In this document: in pieces, positions 13,244 to 26,429 of the stretch
How positions within the stretch are numbered: the stretch's first letter is position 1
Layout of the letters: every line of letters starts with the position of its first letter
Assembly (NCBI GenBank): GCA_036172665.1
Contig: JAYKNF010000015.1
Location: 1,240,001-1,304,000 of the forward strand
Reading direction: 5' to 3'
Source: Prosopocoilus inquinatus
Taxonomy: Eukaryota; Arthropoda; Insecta; Coleoptera; Lucanidae
Length of the DNA stretch: 64,000 nucleotides
The notes under the pieces: generated by a model
The model's database searches: none
What the model saw: only the letters and a program-made list of their open reading frames with translations
What the model was told of the DNA's origin: nothing
Translations under genes and position numbers: made by a program

Positions 13244-14413
13244 AATGAAACAATATGTATTAGCGTTGTTCCTGTGATGTATCTAATCGATCCTTACTTA
13301 TCTATCATGTTATTTCAAGTTACGATGGACTCCAGTAACTCTGATGTGAGATACGAAGTTCTCGGACTCAGCAGGAGCTGGAAATAGTTTTGAACGAAAT
13401 AGCACGTATTAGCGTTGTTCCTGTGATGTATCTAATCGATCCTTATTTATCTATCTTGTTATTTGACGTTACGATGCACTCCAGTAACTCTGATGTGAGA
13501 TACGAAGTTCTCGGACGCAGCAGAAGCTGGAAATAGTTTTGAACGAAACGACACGTATTAGCGTTGTTCCTGTGATGTATCTAATCGGTCCTTACTTATC
13601 TATCATGTTATTTCAAGTTACGATGGACTCCAGTAACTCTGATGTGAGATACGAAGTTCTCGGACGCAGCAGGAGCTGGAAATAGTTCTGAACGAAACAA
13701 CACGTATTAGCGTTGTTCCTGTGATGTATCAAATCGATCCTTACTTATCTATCTTGTTATTTGACGTTACGATGCACTCCAGTAACTCTGATGTGAGATA
13801 CCAAGTTTTCGGACGCAGCAGAAGCTGGAAATAGTTTTGAACGAAACAACAGTATTAGCGTTGTTGCTGTGATGTATCTAATCGATCCTTACTTATCTAT
13901 CATGTTATTTCAAGTTACGATGGACTCCAGTAATTCTGATGTGAGATACAAAGTTTTTATACGCAGCGAAAGCTGGAAATAGTTTTGAATGAAACAACAT
14001 GTATTAACGTTGTTCCTGTGATGTATCTAATCGATCCTTAATTATCTATCTTGTTATTTGACGTTACGATGCACTCCAGTAACTCTGATGTGAGATACGA
14101 TGTTCTTGGACGCAGCAGGAGCTGGATATAGTTCTGAACGAAACAACACGTATTAGCGTTGTTCCTGTGATGTATCTAATCGATCCTTACTTATCTATCA
14201 TGTTATTTCAAGTTACGATGGACTCCAGTAACTCTGATGTGAGATACCAAGTTTTCGGACGCAGCAGAAGCTAGAAATAGTTTTGAACGAAACAACACGT
14301 ATTAGCGGTGTTCCTGTGATGTATCTAATCGATCCTTACTTATCTATCATGTTATTTCAAGTTACGATGGACTCCAGTAACTCTGATGTGAGATACCAAG
14401 TTTTCGGACGCAG
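13244..14413 (+). repeat. 1.17-kb segment duplicated from 10861-12030 (offset 2,383 bp)
   Basis: The AATGAAACAATATG monomer start at 10861 recurs at 13244, an offset of 2,383 bp (16 monomers minus one base). The following monomers match in order: AAATAGC, AACGACACG with AATCGGTCC, ATCAAATCG, CAACAGTATT with GTTGCTGTG, AATTCTG, GCGAAAGC, GGATATAG and AGCGGTG. The match stops inside a monomer near 14413, where GCAGAAGC is replaced by GCAGGAGC and a TTTTTAATG start follows. That breakpoint is also the left end of the 7,145 bp-offset copy. Confidence 0.85.
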
Positions 14414-14414
14414 C

Positions 14415-17400
14415 AGGAGCTGGAAATAGTTTTTAATGAAACAACATGTATTAGCGTTGTTCCTGTGATGTATCTAATCGATCCTTAATTATCTATCTTG
14501 TTATTTGACGTTACGATGCACTCCAGTAACTCTGATGTGAGATACGATGTTCTTGGACGCAGCAGGAGCTGGAAATAGTTCTGAACGAAACAACACGTAT
14601 TAGCGTTGTTCCTGTGATGTATCTAATCGATCCTTACTTATCTATCTTGTTATTTGACTTTACGATGCACTCCAGTAACTCTGATGTGAGATAAGAAGTT
14701 CTCGGACGCAGCAGAAGCTGGAAATAGTTTTGAATGAAACAACATGTATTAGCGTTGTTCCTGTGATGTATCTAATCGATCCTTACTTATCTACTATGTT
14801 ATTTGACGTTTCAACGGACTCCATTAACTGTGATGTGAGATACGATGTTCTCGGACGCTGCAGGAGCTGGAAATAGTTCTGAACGAAACAGCACGTATTA
14901 GCGTTGTTCCTGTGATGTATCTAATCGATCCTTACTTATCTATCATGTTATTTGACGTTACGATGCACTCCAGTACCTCTGATGTGAGATACGAAGTTCT
15001 CGGACGCAGCAGAAGCTGGAAATAGTTTTGAACGAAAAAACACGTATTAGCGTTGTTCCTGTGATGTATCTAATCGATCCTTACTTATCTATCTTGTTAT
15101 TTGACGTTACGATGCACTCCAGTAACTCTGATGTGAGATACGAAGTTCTCGGACGCAGCAGAAGCTGGAAATAGTTTTGAACGAAACAGCACGTATTACC
15201 GTTGTTCCTGTGATGTATCTAATCGGTCCTTACTTATCTATCTTGTTATTTGACGTTACGATGCACTCCAGTAACTCTGATGTGAGATACGAAGTTCTCG
15301 GACGCAGCAGAAGCTAGAAATAGTTTTGAAAGAAACAACACGTATTAGCGTTGTTCCTGTGATGTATCTAATCGATCCTTACTTATCTATCATGTTATTT
15401 GACTTTACGATGAACTCCAGTAACTCTGATGTGAGATACGAAGTTCTCGGACTCAGCAGGAGCTGGAAATAGTTTTGAACGAAATAGCACGTATTAGCGT
15501 TGTTCCTGTGATGTATATAATCGATCCTTATTTATCTATCTTGTTATTTGACGTTACGATGCACTCCAGTAACTCTGATGTGAGATACGAAGTTCTCGGA
15601 CGCAGCAGAAGCTGGAGATAGTTTTGAACGAAACGACACGTATTAGCGTTGTTAATGTGATATATCTAATCGGTCCTTACTTATCTATCATGTTATTTCA
15701 AGTTACGATGGACTCCAGTAACTCTGATGTGAGATACGAAGTTCTCGGACGCAGCAGGAGCTGGAAATAGTTTTTAATGAAACAACATGTATTAGCGTTG
15801 TTCCTGTGACGTATCTAATCGATCCTTACTTATCTATCATGTTATTTCAAGTTACGATGGACTCCAGTAACTCTGATGTGAGATACAAAGTTTTTATACG
15901 CAGCAGAAACTGGAAATAGTTTTGAACGAAACGACACGTATTAGCGTTGTTCCTGTGATGTATCTAATCGGTACTTACTTATCTATTATGTTATTTCATG
16001 TTACGATGGACTCCAGTAACTCTGATGTGAGATACGAAGTTCTCGGACGCAGCAGGAGCTGGAAATAGTTCTGAACGAAACAACACGTATTAGCGTTGTT
16101 CCTGTGATGTATCTAATCGATCCTTACTTATCTATCTTGTTATTTGACGTTACGATGCACTCCAGTAACTCTGATGTGAGATACCAAGTTTTCGGACGCA
16201 GCAGAAGCTGGAAATAGTTTTGAACGAAACAACAGTATTAGCGTTGTTCCTGTGATGTATCTAATCGATCCTTACTTATCTATCATGTTATTTCAAGTTA
16301 CGATGGACTCCAGTAACTCTGATGTGAGATACAAAGTTTTATACGCAGCAGAAGCTGGAAATAGTTTTGAACGAAACAACATGTATTAGCGTTGTTCCTG
16401 TGATGTATCTAATCGATCCTTAATTATCTATCTTGTTATTTGACGTTACGATGCACTCCAGTAACTCTGATGTGAGATACGATGTTCTTGGACGCAGCAG
16501 GAGTTGGAAATAGTTCTGAACGAAACAACACGTATTAACGTTGTTCCTGTGAGGTATCTAATCGATCCTTACTTATCTATCTTGTTATTTGACGTTACGA
16601 TACACTCCAGTAACTCTGATGTGAGATAAGAAGTTCTCGGACGCAGCAGAAGCTGGAAATAGTTTTGAATGAAACAACATGTATTAGCGTTGTTCCTGTG
16701 ATGTATCTAATCGATCCTTACTTATCTACTATGTTATTTGACGTTTCAACGGACTCCAGTAACTGTGATGTGAGATACGATGTTCTCGGACGCTGCAGGA
16801 GCTGGAAATAGTTCTGAACGAAACAACACGTATTAGCGTTGTTCCTGTGATGTATCTAATCGATCCTTACTTATCTATCATGTTATTTCAGGTTACGATG
16901 GACTCTAGTAACTCTGATGTGAGATACCAAGTTTTCGGACGCAGCAGAAGCTGGAAATAGTTTTGAACGAAACAACACGTATTATCGTTGTTCCTGTGAT
17001 GTATCTAATCGATCCTTACTTATCTATCATGTTATTTGACGTTACGATGCACTCCAGTACCTCTGATGTGAGATACGAAGTTCTCGGACGCAGCAGAAGC
17101 TGGAAAAAGTTTTGAACAAAAAAACACGTATTAGCGTTGTTCCTGTGATGTATCTAATCGATCCTTACTTATCTATCTTGTTATTTGACGTTACGATGCA
17201 CTCCAGTAACTCTGATGTGAGATACGAAGTTCTCGGACGCAGCAGAAGCTGGAAATAGTTTTGAACGAAATAACACGTATTAGCGTTGTTCCTGTGACGT
17301 ATCTAATCGATCCTTACTTATCTATCTTGTTATTTGACGTTACGATGGACTCCAGTAACTCTGATTTGAGATACGTTCTCGGACGCAGCAGAAGCTGGAA

Positions 17401-20400
17401 ATAGTTTTGAACGAAACAGCACGTATTAGCGTTGTTCCTGTGATGTATCTAATCGGTCCTTACTTATCTATCTTGTTATTTGACGTTACGATGCACTCCA
17501 GTAACTCTGATGTGAGATACGAAGTTCTCGGACGCAGCAGAAGCTGGAAATAGTTTTGAACGAAACAACACGTATTAGCGTTGTTCCTGTGATGTATCTA
17601 ATCGATCCTTACTTATCTATCATGTTATTTGACTTTACGATGAACTCCAGTAACTCTGGTGTGAGATACGAAGTTCTCGGACTCAGCAGGAGCTGGAAAT
17701 AGTTTTGAACGAAATAGCACGTATTAGCGTTGTTCCTGTGATGTATCTAATCGATCCTTATTTGTCTATCTTGTTATTTGACGTTACGATGCACTCCAGT
17801 AACTCTGATGTGAGATACGAAGTTCTCGGACGCAGCAGAAGCTGGAAATAGTTTTGAACGAAACGACACGTATTAGCGTTGTTCCTGTGATGTATCTAAT
17901 CGGTCCTTACTTATCTATCATGTTATTTCAAGTTACGATGGACTCCAGTAACTCTGATGTGAGATACGAAGTTCTCGGACGCAGCAGGAGCTGGAAATAG
18001 TTTTGAATGAAACAATATGTATTAGCGTTGTTCCTGTGATGTATCTAATCGATCCTTACTTATCTATCATGTTATTTCAAGTTACGATGGACTCCAGTAA
18101 CTCTGATGTGAGATACGAAGTTCTCGGACTCAGCAGGAGCTGGAAATAGTTTTGAACGAAATAGCACGTATTAGCGTTGTTCCTGTGATGTATCTAATCG
18201 ATCCTTATTTATCTATCTTGTTATTTGACGTTACGATGCACTCCAGTAACTCTGATGTGAGATACGAAGTTCTCGGACGCAGCAGAAGCTGGAAATAGTT
18301 TTGAACGAAACGACACGTATTAGCGTTGTTCCTGTGATGTATCTAATCGGTCCTTACTTATCTATCATGTTATTTCAAGTTACGATGGACTCCAGTAACT
18401 CTGATGTGAGATACGAAGTTCTCGGACGCAGCAGGAGCTGGAAATAGTTCTGAACGAAACAACACGTATTAGCGTTGTTCCTGTGATGTATCAAATCGAT
18501 CCTTACTTATCTATCTTGTTATTTGACGTTACGATGCACTCCAGTAACTCTGATGTGAGATACCAAGTTTTCGGACGCAGCAGAAGCTGGAAATAGTTTT
18601 GAACGAAACAACAGTATTAGCGTTGTTGCTGTGATGTATCTAATCGATCCTTACTTATCTATCATGTTATTTCAAGTTACGATGGACTCCAGTAATTCTG
18701 ATGTGAGATACAAAGTTTTTATACGCAGCGAAAGCTGGAAATAGTTTTGAATGAAACAACATGTATTAACGTTGTTCCTGTGATGTATCTAATCGATCCT
18801 TAATTATCTATCTTGTTATTTGACGTTACGATGCACTCCAGTAACTCTGATGTGAGATACGATGTTCTTGGACGCAGCAGGAGCTGGATATAGTTCTGAA
18901 CGAAACAACACGTATTAGCGTTGTTCCTGTGATGTATCTAATCGATCCTTACTTATCTATCATGTTATTTCAAGTTACGATGGACTCCAGTAACTCTGAT
19001 GTGAGATACCAAGTTTTCGGACGCAGCAGAAGCTAGAAATAGTTTTGAACGAAACAACACGTATTAGCGGTGTTCCTGTGATGTATCTAATCGATCCTTA
19101 CTTATCTATCATGTTATTTCAAGTTACGATGGACTCCAGTAACTCTGATGTGAGATACCAAGTTTTCGGACGCAGCAGAAGCTGGAAATAGTTTTGAACG
19201 AAACAACACGTATTAGCGTTGTTCCTGTGATGTATCTAATCGATCCTTACTTATCTACTATGTTATTTGACGTTTCAACGAACTCCAGTAACTCTGATGT
19301 GTGATACGAGGTTCTCGGACTCAGCAGGAGCTGGAAATAGTTTTGAACGAAATAACACGTATTAGCGTTGTTCCTGTGATGTACCTAATCGATCCATACA
19401 TATCTATCTTGTTATTTGACGTTACGATGGACTCCAGTAACTCTGATGTGAGATACGAAGTTCTCGGACTCAGCAGGAGCTGGAAATAGTTTTGAACGAA
19501 ATAACACGTATTAGCGTTGTTCCTGTGATGTACCTAATCGATCCTTACATATCTATCTTGTTATTTGACGTTACGATTGACTCCAGTAACTCTGATTTGA
19601 GATACGAAGTTTTCGGACGCAGCTGAAGCTGGAAATAGTTTTGAACGAAACAGCAGGTATTAGCGTTGTTCCTGTGATGTATCTAATCGATCCTTATTTA
19701 TCTATCATGTTATTTCACGTTACGATGGACTCCAGTAACTCTGATGTGAGATACCAAGTTTTCGGACGCAGCAGAAGCTGGAAATAGTTTTGAACGAAAC
19801 AACACGTATTAGCGTTGTTCCTGTGATGTATCTAATCGATCCTTACTTATATATCATGTTATTTGAAGTTACGATGGACTCCAGTAACTCTGATGTGAGA
19901 TACGATGTTCTCGGACGCAGCAGGAGCTGGAAATAGTTCTGAACGAAACAACACGCATTAGCGTTGTTCCTGTGATGTATCTAATCGATCCTTACTTATC
20001 TATCATGTTATTTCAAGTTACGATGGACTCCAGTAACTCTGATGTGAGATACAAAGTTTTTATACGCAGCAGAAGCTGGAAATAGTTTTGAACGAAACAA
20101 CATGTATTAGCGTTGTTCCTGTGATGTATCTAATCGATCCTTACTTATCTCTCATGTTATTTCAAGTTACGATGGACTCCAGTAACTCTGATGTGAGATA
20201 CGAAGTTCTCGGACGCAGCAGGAGCTGGAAATAGTTCTGAACGAAACAACACGTATTAACGTTGTTCCTGTGATGTATCTAATCGATCCTTACTTATCTA
20301 CTATGTTATTTCACGTTTCAACGGACTCCAGTAACTCTGATGTGAGATACGAGGTTCTCGGACGCAGCAGGAGCTGGAAATAGTTTTGAATGAAACAATA

Positions 20401-20797
20401 TGTATTAGCGTTGTTCCTGTGATGTATCTAATCGATCCTTACTTATCTATCATGTTATTTCAAGTTACGATGGACTCCAGTAACTCTGATGTGAGATACG
20501 AAGTTCTCGGACTCAGCAGGAGCTGGAAATAGTTTTGAACGAAATAGCACGTATTAGCGTTGTTCCTGTGATGTATCTAATCGATCCTTATTTATCTATC
20601 TTGTTATTTGACGTTACGATGCACTCCAGTAACTCTGATGTGAGATACGAAGTTCTCGGACGCAGCAGAAGCTGGAAATAGTTTTGAACGAAACGACACG
20701 TATTAGCGTTGTTCCTGTGATGTATCTAATCGGTCCTTACTTATCTATCATGTTATTTCAAGTTACGATGGACTCCAGTAACTCTGATGTGAGATAC
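14415..20797 (+). repeat. 6.4-kb duplicated segment (copy of about 7270-13652, offset 7,145 bp)
   Basis: Landmarks recur at a constant 7,145 bp: TAATTATC at 7341 and 14486, GTTAATGTG at 8506 and 15651, and the identical 62-codon open frame at 12156 and 19301. The copy therefore includes 3.1 kb of a third 4,015 bp unit followed by the 10381-13243 type segment. A few private changes exist, for example ATTACCG near 15196 where the source has ATTAGCG, and GAACAAAAAAAC near 17115 where the source has GAACGAAAAAAC. The match ends at about 20797, where GATACGAAGTTCTCGG changes to GATACGATGTTCTTGG, the start of the next duplication. Confidence 0.9.
18861..20797 (+). repeat. 1,937-bp (13-monomer) unit, first copy
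   Basis: GATGTTCTTGG followed by GGATATAG at 18861 recurs at 20798, an offset of 1,937 bp, exactly 13 monomers. The 62-codon chance frame at 19301 recurs identically at 21238, confirming the offset. This unit overlaps the right end of the 7,145 bp-offset copy, so its sequence exists in three versions: around 11.7-13.6 kb, here, and at 20798-22297. Confidence 0.88.
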
Positions 20798-22297
20798 GAT
20801 GTTCTTGGACGCAGCAGGAGCTGGATATAGTTCTGAACGAAACAACACGTATTAGCGTTGTTCCTGTGATGTATCTAATCGATCCTTACTTATCTATCAT
20901 GTTATTTCAAGTTACGATGGACTCCAGTAACTCTGATGTGAGATACCAAGTTTTCGGACGCAGCAGAAGCTAGAAATAGTTTTGAACGAAACAACACGTA
21001 TTAGCGGTGTTCCTGTGATGTATCTAATCGATCCTTACTTATCTATCATGTTATTTCAAGTTACGATGGACTCCAGTAACTCTGATGTGAGATACCAAGT
21101 TTTCGGACGCAGCAGAAGCTGGAAATAGTTTTGAACGAAACAACACGTATTAGCGTTGTTCCTGTGATGTATCTAATCGATCCTTACTTATCTACTATGT
21201 TATTTGACGTTTCAACGAACTCCAGTAACTCTGATGTGTGATACGAGGTTCTCGGACTCAGCAGGAGCTGGAAATAGTTTTGAACGAAATAACACGTATT
21301 AGCGTTGTTCCTGTGATGTACCTAATCGATCCATACATATCTATCTTGTTATTTGACGTTACGATGGACTCCAGTAACTCTGATGTGAGATACGAAGTTC
21401 TCGGACTCAGCAGGAGCTGGAAATAGTTTTGAACGAAATAACACGTATTAGCGTTGTTCCTGTGATGTACCTAATCGATCCTTACATATCTATCTTGTTA
21501 TTTGACGTTACGATTGACTCCAGTAACTCTGATTTGAGATACGAAGTTTTCGGACGCAGCTGAAGCTGGAAATAGTTTTGAACGAAACAGCAGGTATTAG
21601 CGTTGTTCCTGTGATGTATCTAATCGATCCTTATTTATCTATCATGTTATTTCACGTTACGATGGACTCCAGTAACTCTGATGTGAGATACCAAGTTTTC
21701 GGACGCAGCAGAAGCTGGAAATAGTTTTGAACGAAACAACACGTATTAGCGTTGTTCCTGTGATGTATCTAATCGATCCTTACTTATATATCATGTTATT
21801 TGAAGTTACGATGGACTCCAGTAACTCTGATGTGAGATACGATGTTCTCGGACGCAGCAGGAGCTGGAAATAGTTCTGAACGAAACAACACGCATTAGCG
21901 TTGTTCCTGTGATGTATCTAATCGATCCTTACTTATCTATCATGTTATTTCAAGTTACGATGGACTCCAGTAACTCTGATGTGAGATACAAAGTTTTTAT
22001 ACGCAGCAGAAGCTGGAAATAGTTTTGAACGAAACAACATGTATTAGCGTTGTTCCTGTGATGTATCTAATCGATCCTTACTTATCTCTCATGTTATTTC
22101 AAGTTACGATGGACTCCAGTAACTCTGATGTGAGATACGAAGTTCTCGGACGCAGCAGGAGCTGGAAATAGTTCTGAACGAAACAACACGTATTAACGTT
22201 GTTCCTGTGATGTATCTAATCGATCCTTACTTATCTACTGTGTTATTTCACGTTTCAACGGACTCCAGTAACTCTGATGTGAGATACGAGGTTCTCG
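20798..22297 (+). repeat. 1,937-bp-offset duplication, truncated second copy (about 10 monomers)
   Basis: It matches 18861-20360 monomer by monomer, including AGCGGTG, TGATACGAGG, TACCTAATCGATCC, the GCAGCTGAAGC variant, AACACGCATTAG and TTATCTCTCATG. One private change is TACTGTG near 22237 where the source has TACTATG. The match ends near 22297: the source has CTCGGACGCAGCAGG followed by AATGAAACAATATG, while this copy has CTCGGACTCAGCAGG followed by GAACGAAATAAC. Confidence 0.87.
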
Positions 22298-25200
22298 GAC
22301 TCAGCAGGAGCTGGAAATAGTTTTGAACGAAATAACACGTATTGTCGTTGTTCCTGTGATGTATCTAATCGATCCTTACTTATCTATCTTGTTATTTGAC
22401 GTTACGATGCACTCCAGTAACTCTGATGTGAGATACGATGTTCTTGGACGCAGCAGGAGCTGGAAATAGTTCTGAACGAAACAACACGTATCAGCGTTGT
22501 TCCTGTGATGTATCTAATCGATCCTTACTTATCTATCATGTTATTTCAAGTTACGATGGACTCCAGTAACTCTGATGTGAGATACCAAATTTTCGGACGC
22601 AGCAGAAGCTGGAAATAGTTTTGAACGAAACAACACGTATTAGCGTTGTTCCTTTGATGTATCTAATCGATCCTTACTTATCTACTATGTTATTTGACGT
22701 TCCAACGAACTCCAGTAACTCTGATGTGAGATACGAGGTTCTCGGACTCAGCAGGAGCTGGAAATAGTCTTAAACGAAATAACACGTATTAGCGTTGTTC
22801 CTGTGATGTATCTAATCGATCCTTACTTATCTATCTTGTTATTTGACGTTACGATGGACTCCAGTAACTCTGATTTGAGATACGAAGTTTTCGGACGCAG
22901 AAGAAGCTGGAAATAGTTTTGAACGAAACAGCACGTATTATCGTTGTTCCTGTGATGTATCTAATCGATCCTTACTTATCTATCTTGTTATTTGACGTTA
23001 CGTTGCACTCCATAACTCTGATGTGAGATACGATGTTCTTGGACGCAGCAGGAGCTGGAAATAGTTCTGAACGAAACAACACGTATTAGCATTGTTCCTG
23101 TGATGTATCTAATCGATCCTTACTTATATATCATGTTATTTGACGTTACGATGCACTCCAGTACCTCTGATGTGAGATACAAAGTTCTCGGACGCAGCAG
23201 AAGCTGGAAATAGTTTTGAACGAAAAAACACGTATTAGCGTTGTTCCTGTGATGTATCTAATCGATCCTTACTTATCTATCATGTTATTTCAAGTTACGA
23301 TGGACTCCAGTAACTCTGATGTGAGATACGAAGTTCTCGGAAGCAGCAGGAGCTGGAAATAGTTCTGAACGAAACAACACGTATTAACGTTGTTCCTGTG
23401 ATGTATCTAATCGATCCTTAACTATCTATCATGTTATTTCAAGTTACGATGGACTCCAGTAACTCTGATGTGAGATACGAAGTTCTCGGACTCAGCAGGA
23501 GCTGGAAATAGTTTTGAACGAAATAACACGTATTAGCGTTGTTCCTGTGATGTACCTAATCGATCCTTACATATCTATCTTGTTATTTGACGTTACGATG
23601 GACTCCAGTAACTCTGATTTTAGATACGAAGTTTTCGGACGCAGAAGAAGCTGGAAATAGTTTTGAACGAAACAGCACGTATTATCGTTGTTCCTGTGAT
23701 GTATCTAATCGATCCTTACTTATCTATCTTGTTATTTGACGTTACGTTGCACTCCATAACTCTGATGTGAGATACGATGTTCTTGGACGCAGCTGAAGCT
23801 GGAAATAGTTTTGAACGAAACAGCAGGTATTAGCGTTGTTCCTGTGATGTGTCTAATCGATCCTTATTTATCTATCATGTTATTTCACGTTACGATGGAC
23901 TCCAGTAACTCTGATGTGAGATACCAAGTTTTCGGACGCAGCAGAAGCTGGAAATAGTTTTGAACGAAACAACACGTATTATCGTTGTTCCTGTGATGTA
24001 TCTAATCGATCCTTACTTATATATCATGTTATTTGAAGTTACGATGGACTCCAGTAACTCTGATGTGAGATACGATGTTCTCGGACGCAGCAGAAGCTGG
24101 AAATAGTTTTGAACGAAATAACATGTATTAGCGTTGTTCCTGTGATGTATCTAATCGATCCTTACTTATCTCTCATGTTATTTCAAGTTACGATGGACTC
24201 CAGTAACTCTGATGTGAGATACGAAGTTCTCGGACGCAGCAGGAGCTGGAAATAGTTCTGAACGAAACAACAGGTATTAACGTTGTTCCTGTGATGTATC
24301 TAATCGATCCTTACTTATCTACTATGTTATTTCACGTTTCAACGGACTCCAGTAACTCTAATGTGAGATACGAGGTTCTCGGACTCAGCAGGAGCTGGAA
24401 ATAGTTTTGAACGAAATAACACGTATTATCGTTGTTCCTGTGATGTATCTAATCGATCCTTACTTATCTATCTTGTTATTTGACGTTACGATGCACTCCA
24501 GTAACTCTGATGTGAGATACGATGTTCTTGGACGCAGCAGGAGCTGGAAATAGTTCTGAACGAAACAACACGTATTAGCGTTGTTCCTGTGATGTATCTA
24601 ATCGATCCTTACTTATCTATCATGTTATTTCAAGTTACGATGGACTCCAGTAACTCTGATGTGAGATACCAAGTTTTCGGACGCAGCAGAAGCTGGAAAT
24701 AGTTTTGAACGAAACAACACGTATTAGCGTTGTTCCTGTGATGTATCTAATCGATCCTTACTTATCTATCATGTTATTTCAAGTTACGATGGACTCCAGT
24801 AACTCTGATGTGAGATACCAAGTTTTCGGACGCAGCAGAAGCTGGAAATAGTTTTGAATGAAACAACATGTATTAGCGTTGTTCCTGTGATGTATCTAAT
24901 CGATCCTTACTTATCTACTATGTTATTTGACGTTTCAACGGACTCCAGTAACTGTGATGTGAGATACGATGTTCTCGGTCGCAGCAGGAACTGGAAATAG
25001 TTCTGAACGAAACAACACGTATTAGCGTTGTTCCTGTGATGTATCTAATCGATCCTTATTTATCTATCATGTTATTTCATGTTACGATGCACTCCAGTAA
25101 ATCTGATGTGAGATACCAAGTTTTCGGACGCAGCAGAAGCTGTAAATAGTTTTGAACGAAACAACACGTATTAGCGTTGTTCCTGTGATGTATCTAATCG

Positions 25201-26429
25201 GTCCTTACTTATCTACTATGTTATTTGACGTTTCAACGGACTCCAGTAACTCTGATGTGAGATACGAAGTTCTCGGACACAGCAGGAGCTGGAAATAGTT
25301 CTGAACGAAACAACACGTATTAACGTTGTTCCTGTGATGTATCAAATCGATCCTTACTTATCTACTATGTTATTTCACGTTTCAACGGACTCCAGTAACT
25401 CTGATGTGAGATACGAGGTTCTCGGACTCAGCAGGAGCTGGAAATAGTTTTGAACGAAATAACACGTATTATCGTTGTTCCTGTGATGTATCTAATCGAT
25501 CCTTACTTATCTATCTTGTTATTTGACGTTACGATGGACTCCAGTAACTCTGATTTGAGATACGAAGTTTTCGGACGCAGCAGAAGCTGGAAATAGTTTT
25601 GAACGAAACAGCACGTATTAGCGTTGTTCCTGTGATGTATCTAATCGATCCTTATTTATCTATCATGTTATTTCACGTTACGATGGACTCCAGTAACTCT
25701 GATGTGAGATACCAAGTTTTCGGACGCAGCAGAAGCTGTAAATAGTTTTGAACGAAACAACACGTATTAGCGTTGTTCCTGTGATGTATCTAATCGATCC
25801 TTACTTATTTATCATGTTATTTCAAGTTACAATGGACTCCAGTAACTCTGATGTGAGATACCAAGTTATCGGACGCAGCAGAAGCTGGAAATAGTTTTGA
25901 ACGAAACAACACGTATTAGCGTTGTTCCTGTGATGTATCTAATCGATCCTTACTTATCTATCATGTTATTTCAAGTTACGATGGACTCCAGTAACTCTGA
26001 TGTGAGATACGAAGTTCTCGGACGCAGCAGGAGCTGGAAATAGTTCTGAACGAAATAACACGTATTAACGTTGTTCCTGTGATGTATCTAATCGATCCTT
26101 ACTTATCTACTATGTTATTTCACGTTTCAACGGACTCCAGTAACTGTGATGTGAGATACGATGTTCTCGGACGCAGCAGGAGCTGGAAATAGTTCTGAAC
26201 GAAACAACACGTATTAGCGTTGTTCCTGTGATGTATCTAATCGATCCTTACTTATCTATCATGTTATTTCAAGTTACGATGGACTCCAGTAACTCTGATG
26301 TGAGATACAAAGTTTTCGGACGCAGCAGAAGCTGGAAATAGTTTTGAACGAAAAAACACGTATTAGCGTTGTTCCTGTGATGTATCTAATCGATCCTTAC
26401 TTATCTATCTTGTTATTTGACGTTACGAT
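22298..26429 (+). repeat. Transition zone of mixed satellite monomers
   Basis: About 28 monomers with only short-range order. A 5-monomer echo is visible: the GCAGAAGAAGC variant at 22897 recurs at 23641, and CGTTGCACTCCATAACTC at 23001 recurs at 23745, both 744 bp. The stretch 23.8-24.4 kb resembles 21.55-22.3 kb with one monomer missing: the offset is 2,233 bp at the GCAGCTGAAGC marker and 2,084 bp at TCTCATG. From about 24.9 kb the TACTATG/TTTCAACGG class becomes frequent. This zone separates the left-domain HORs from the right-domain HORs. Confidence 0.75.
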
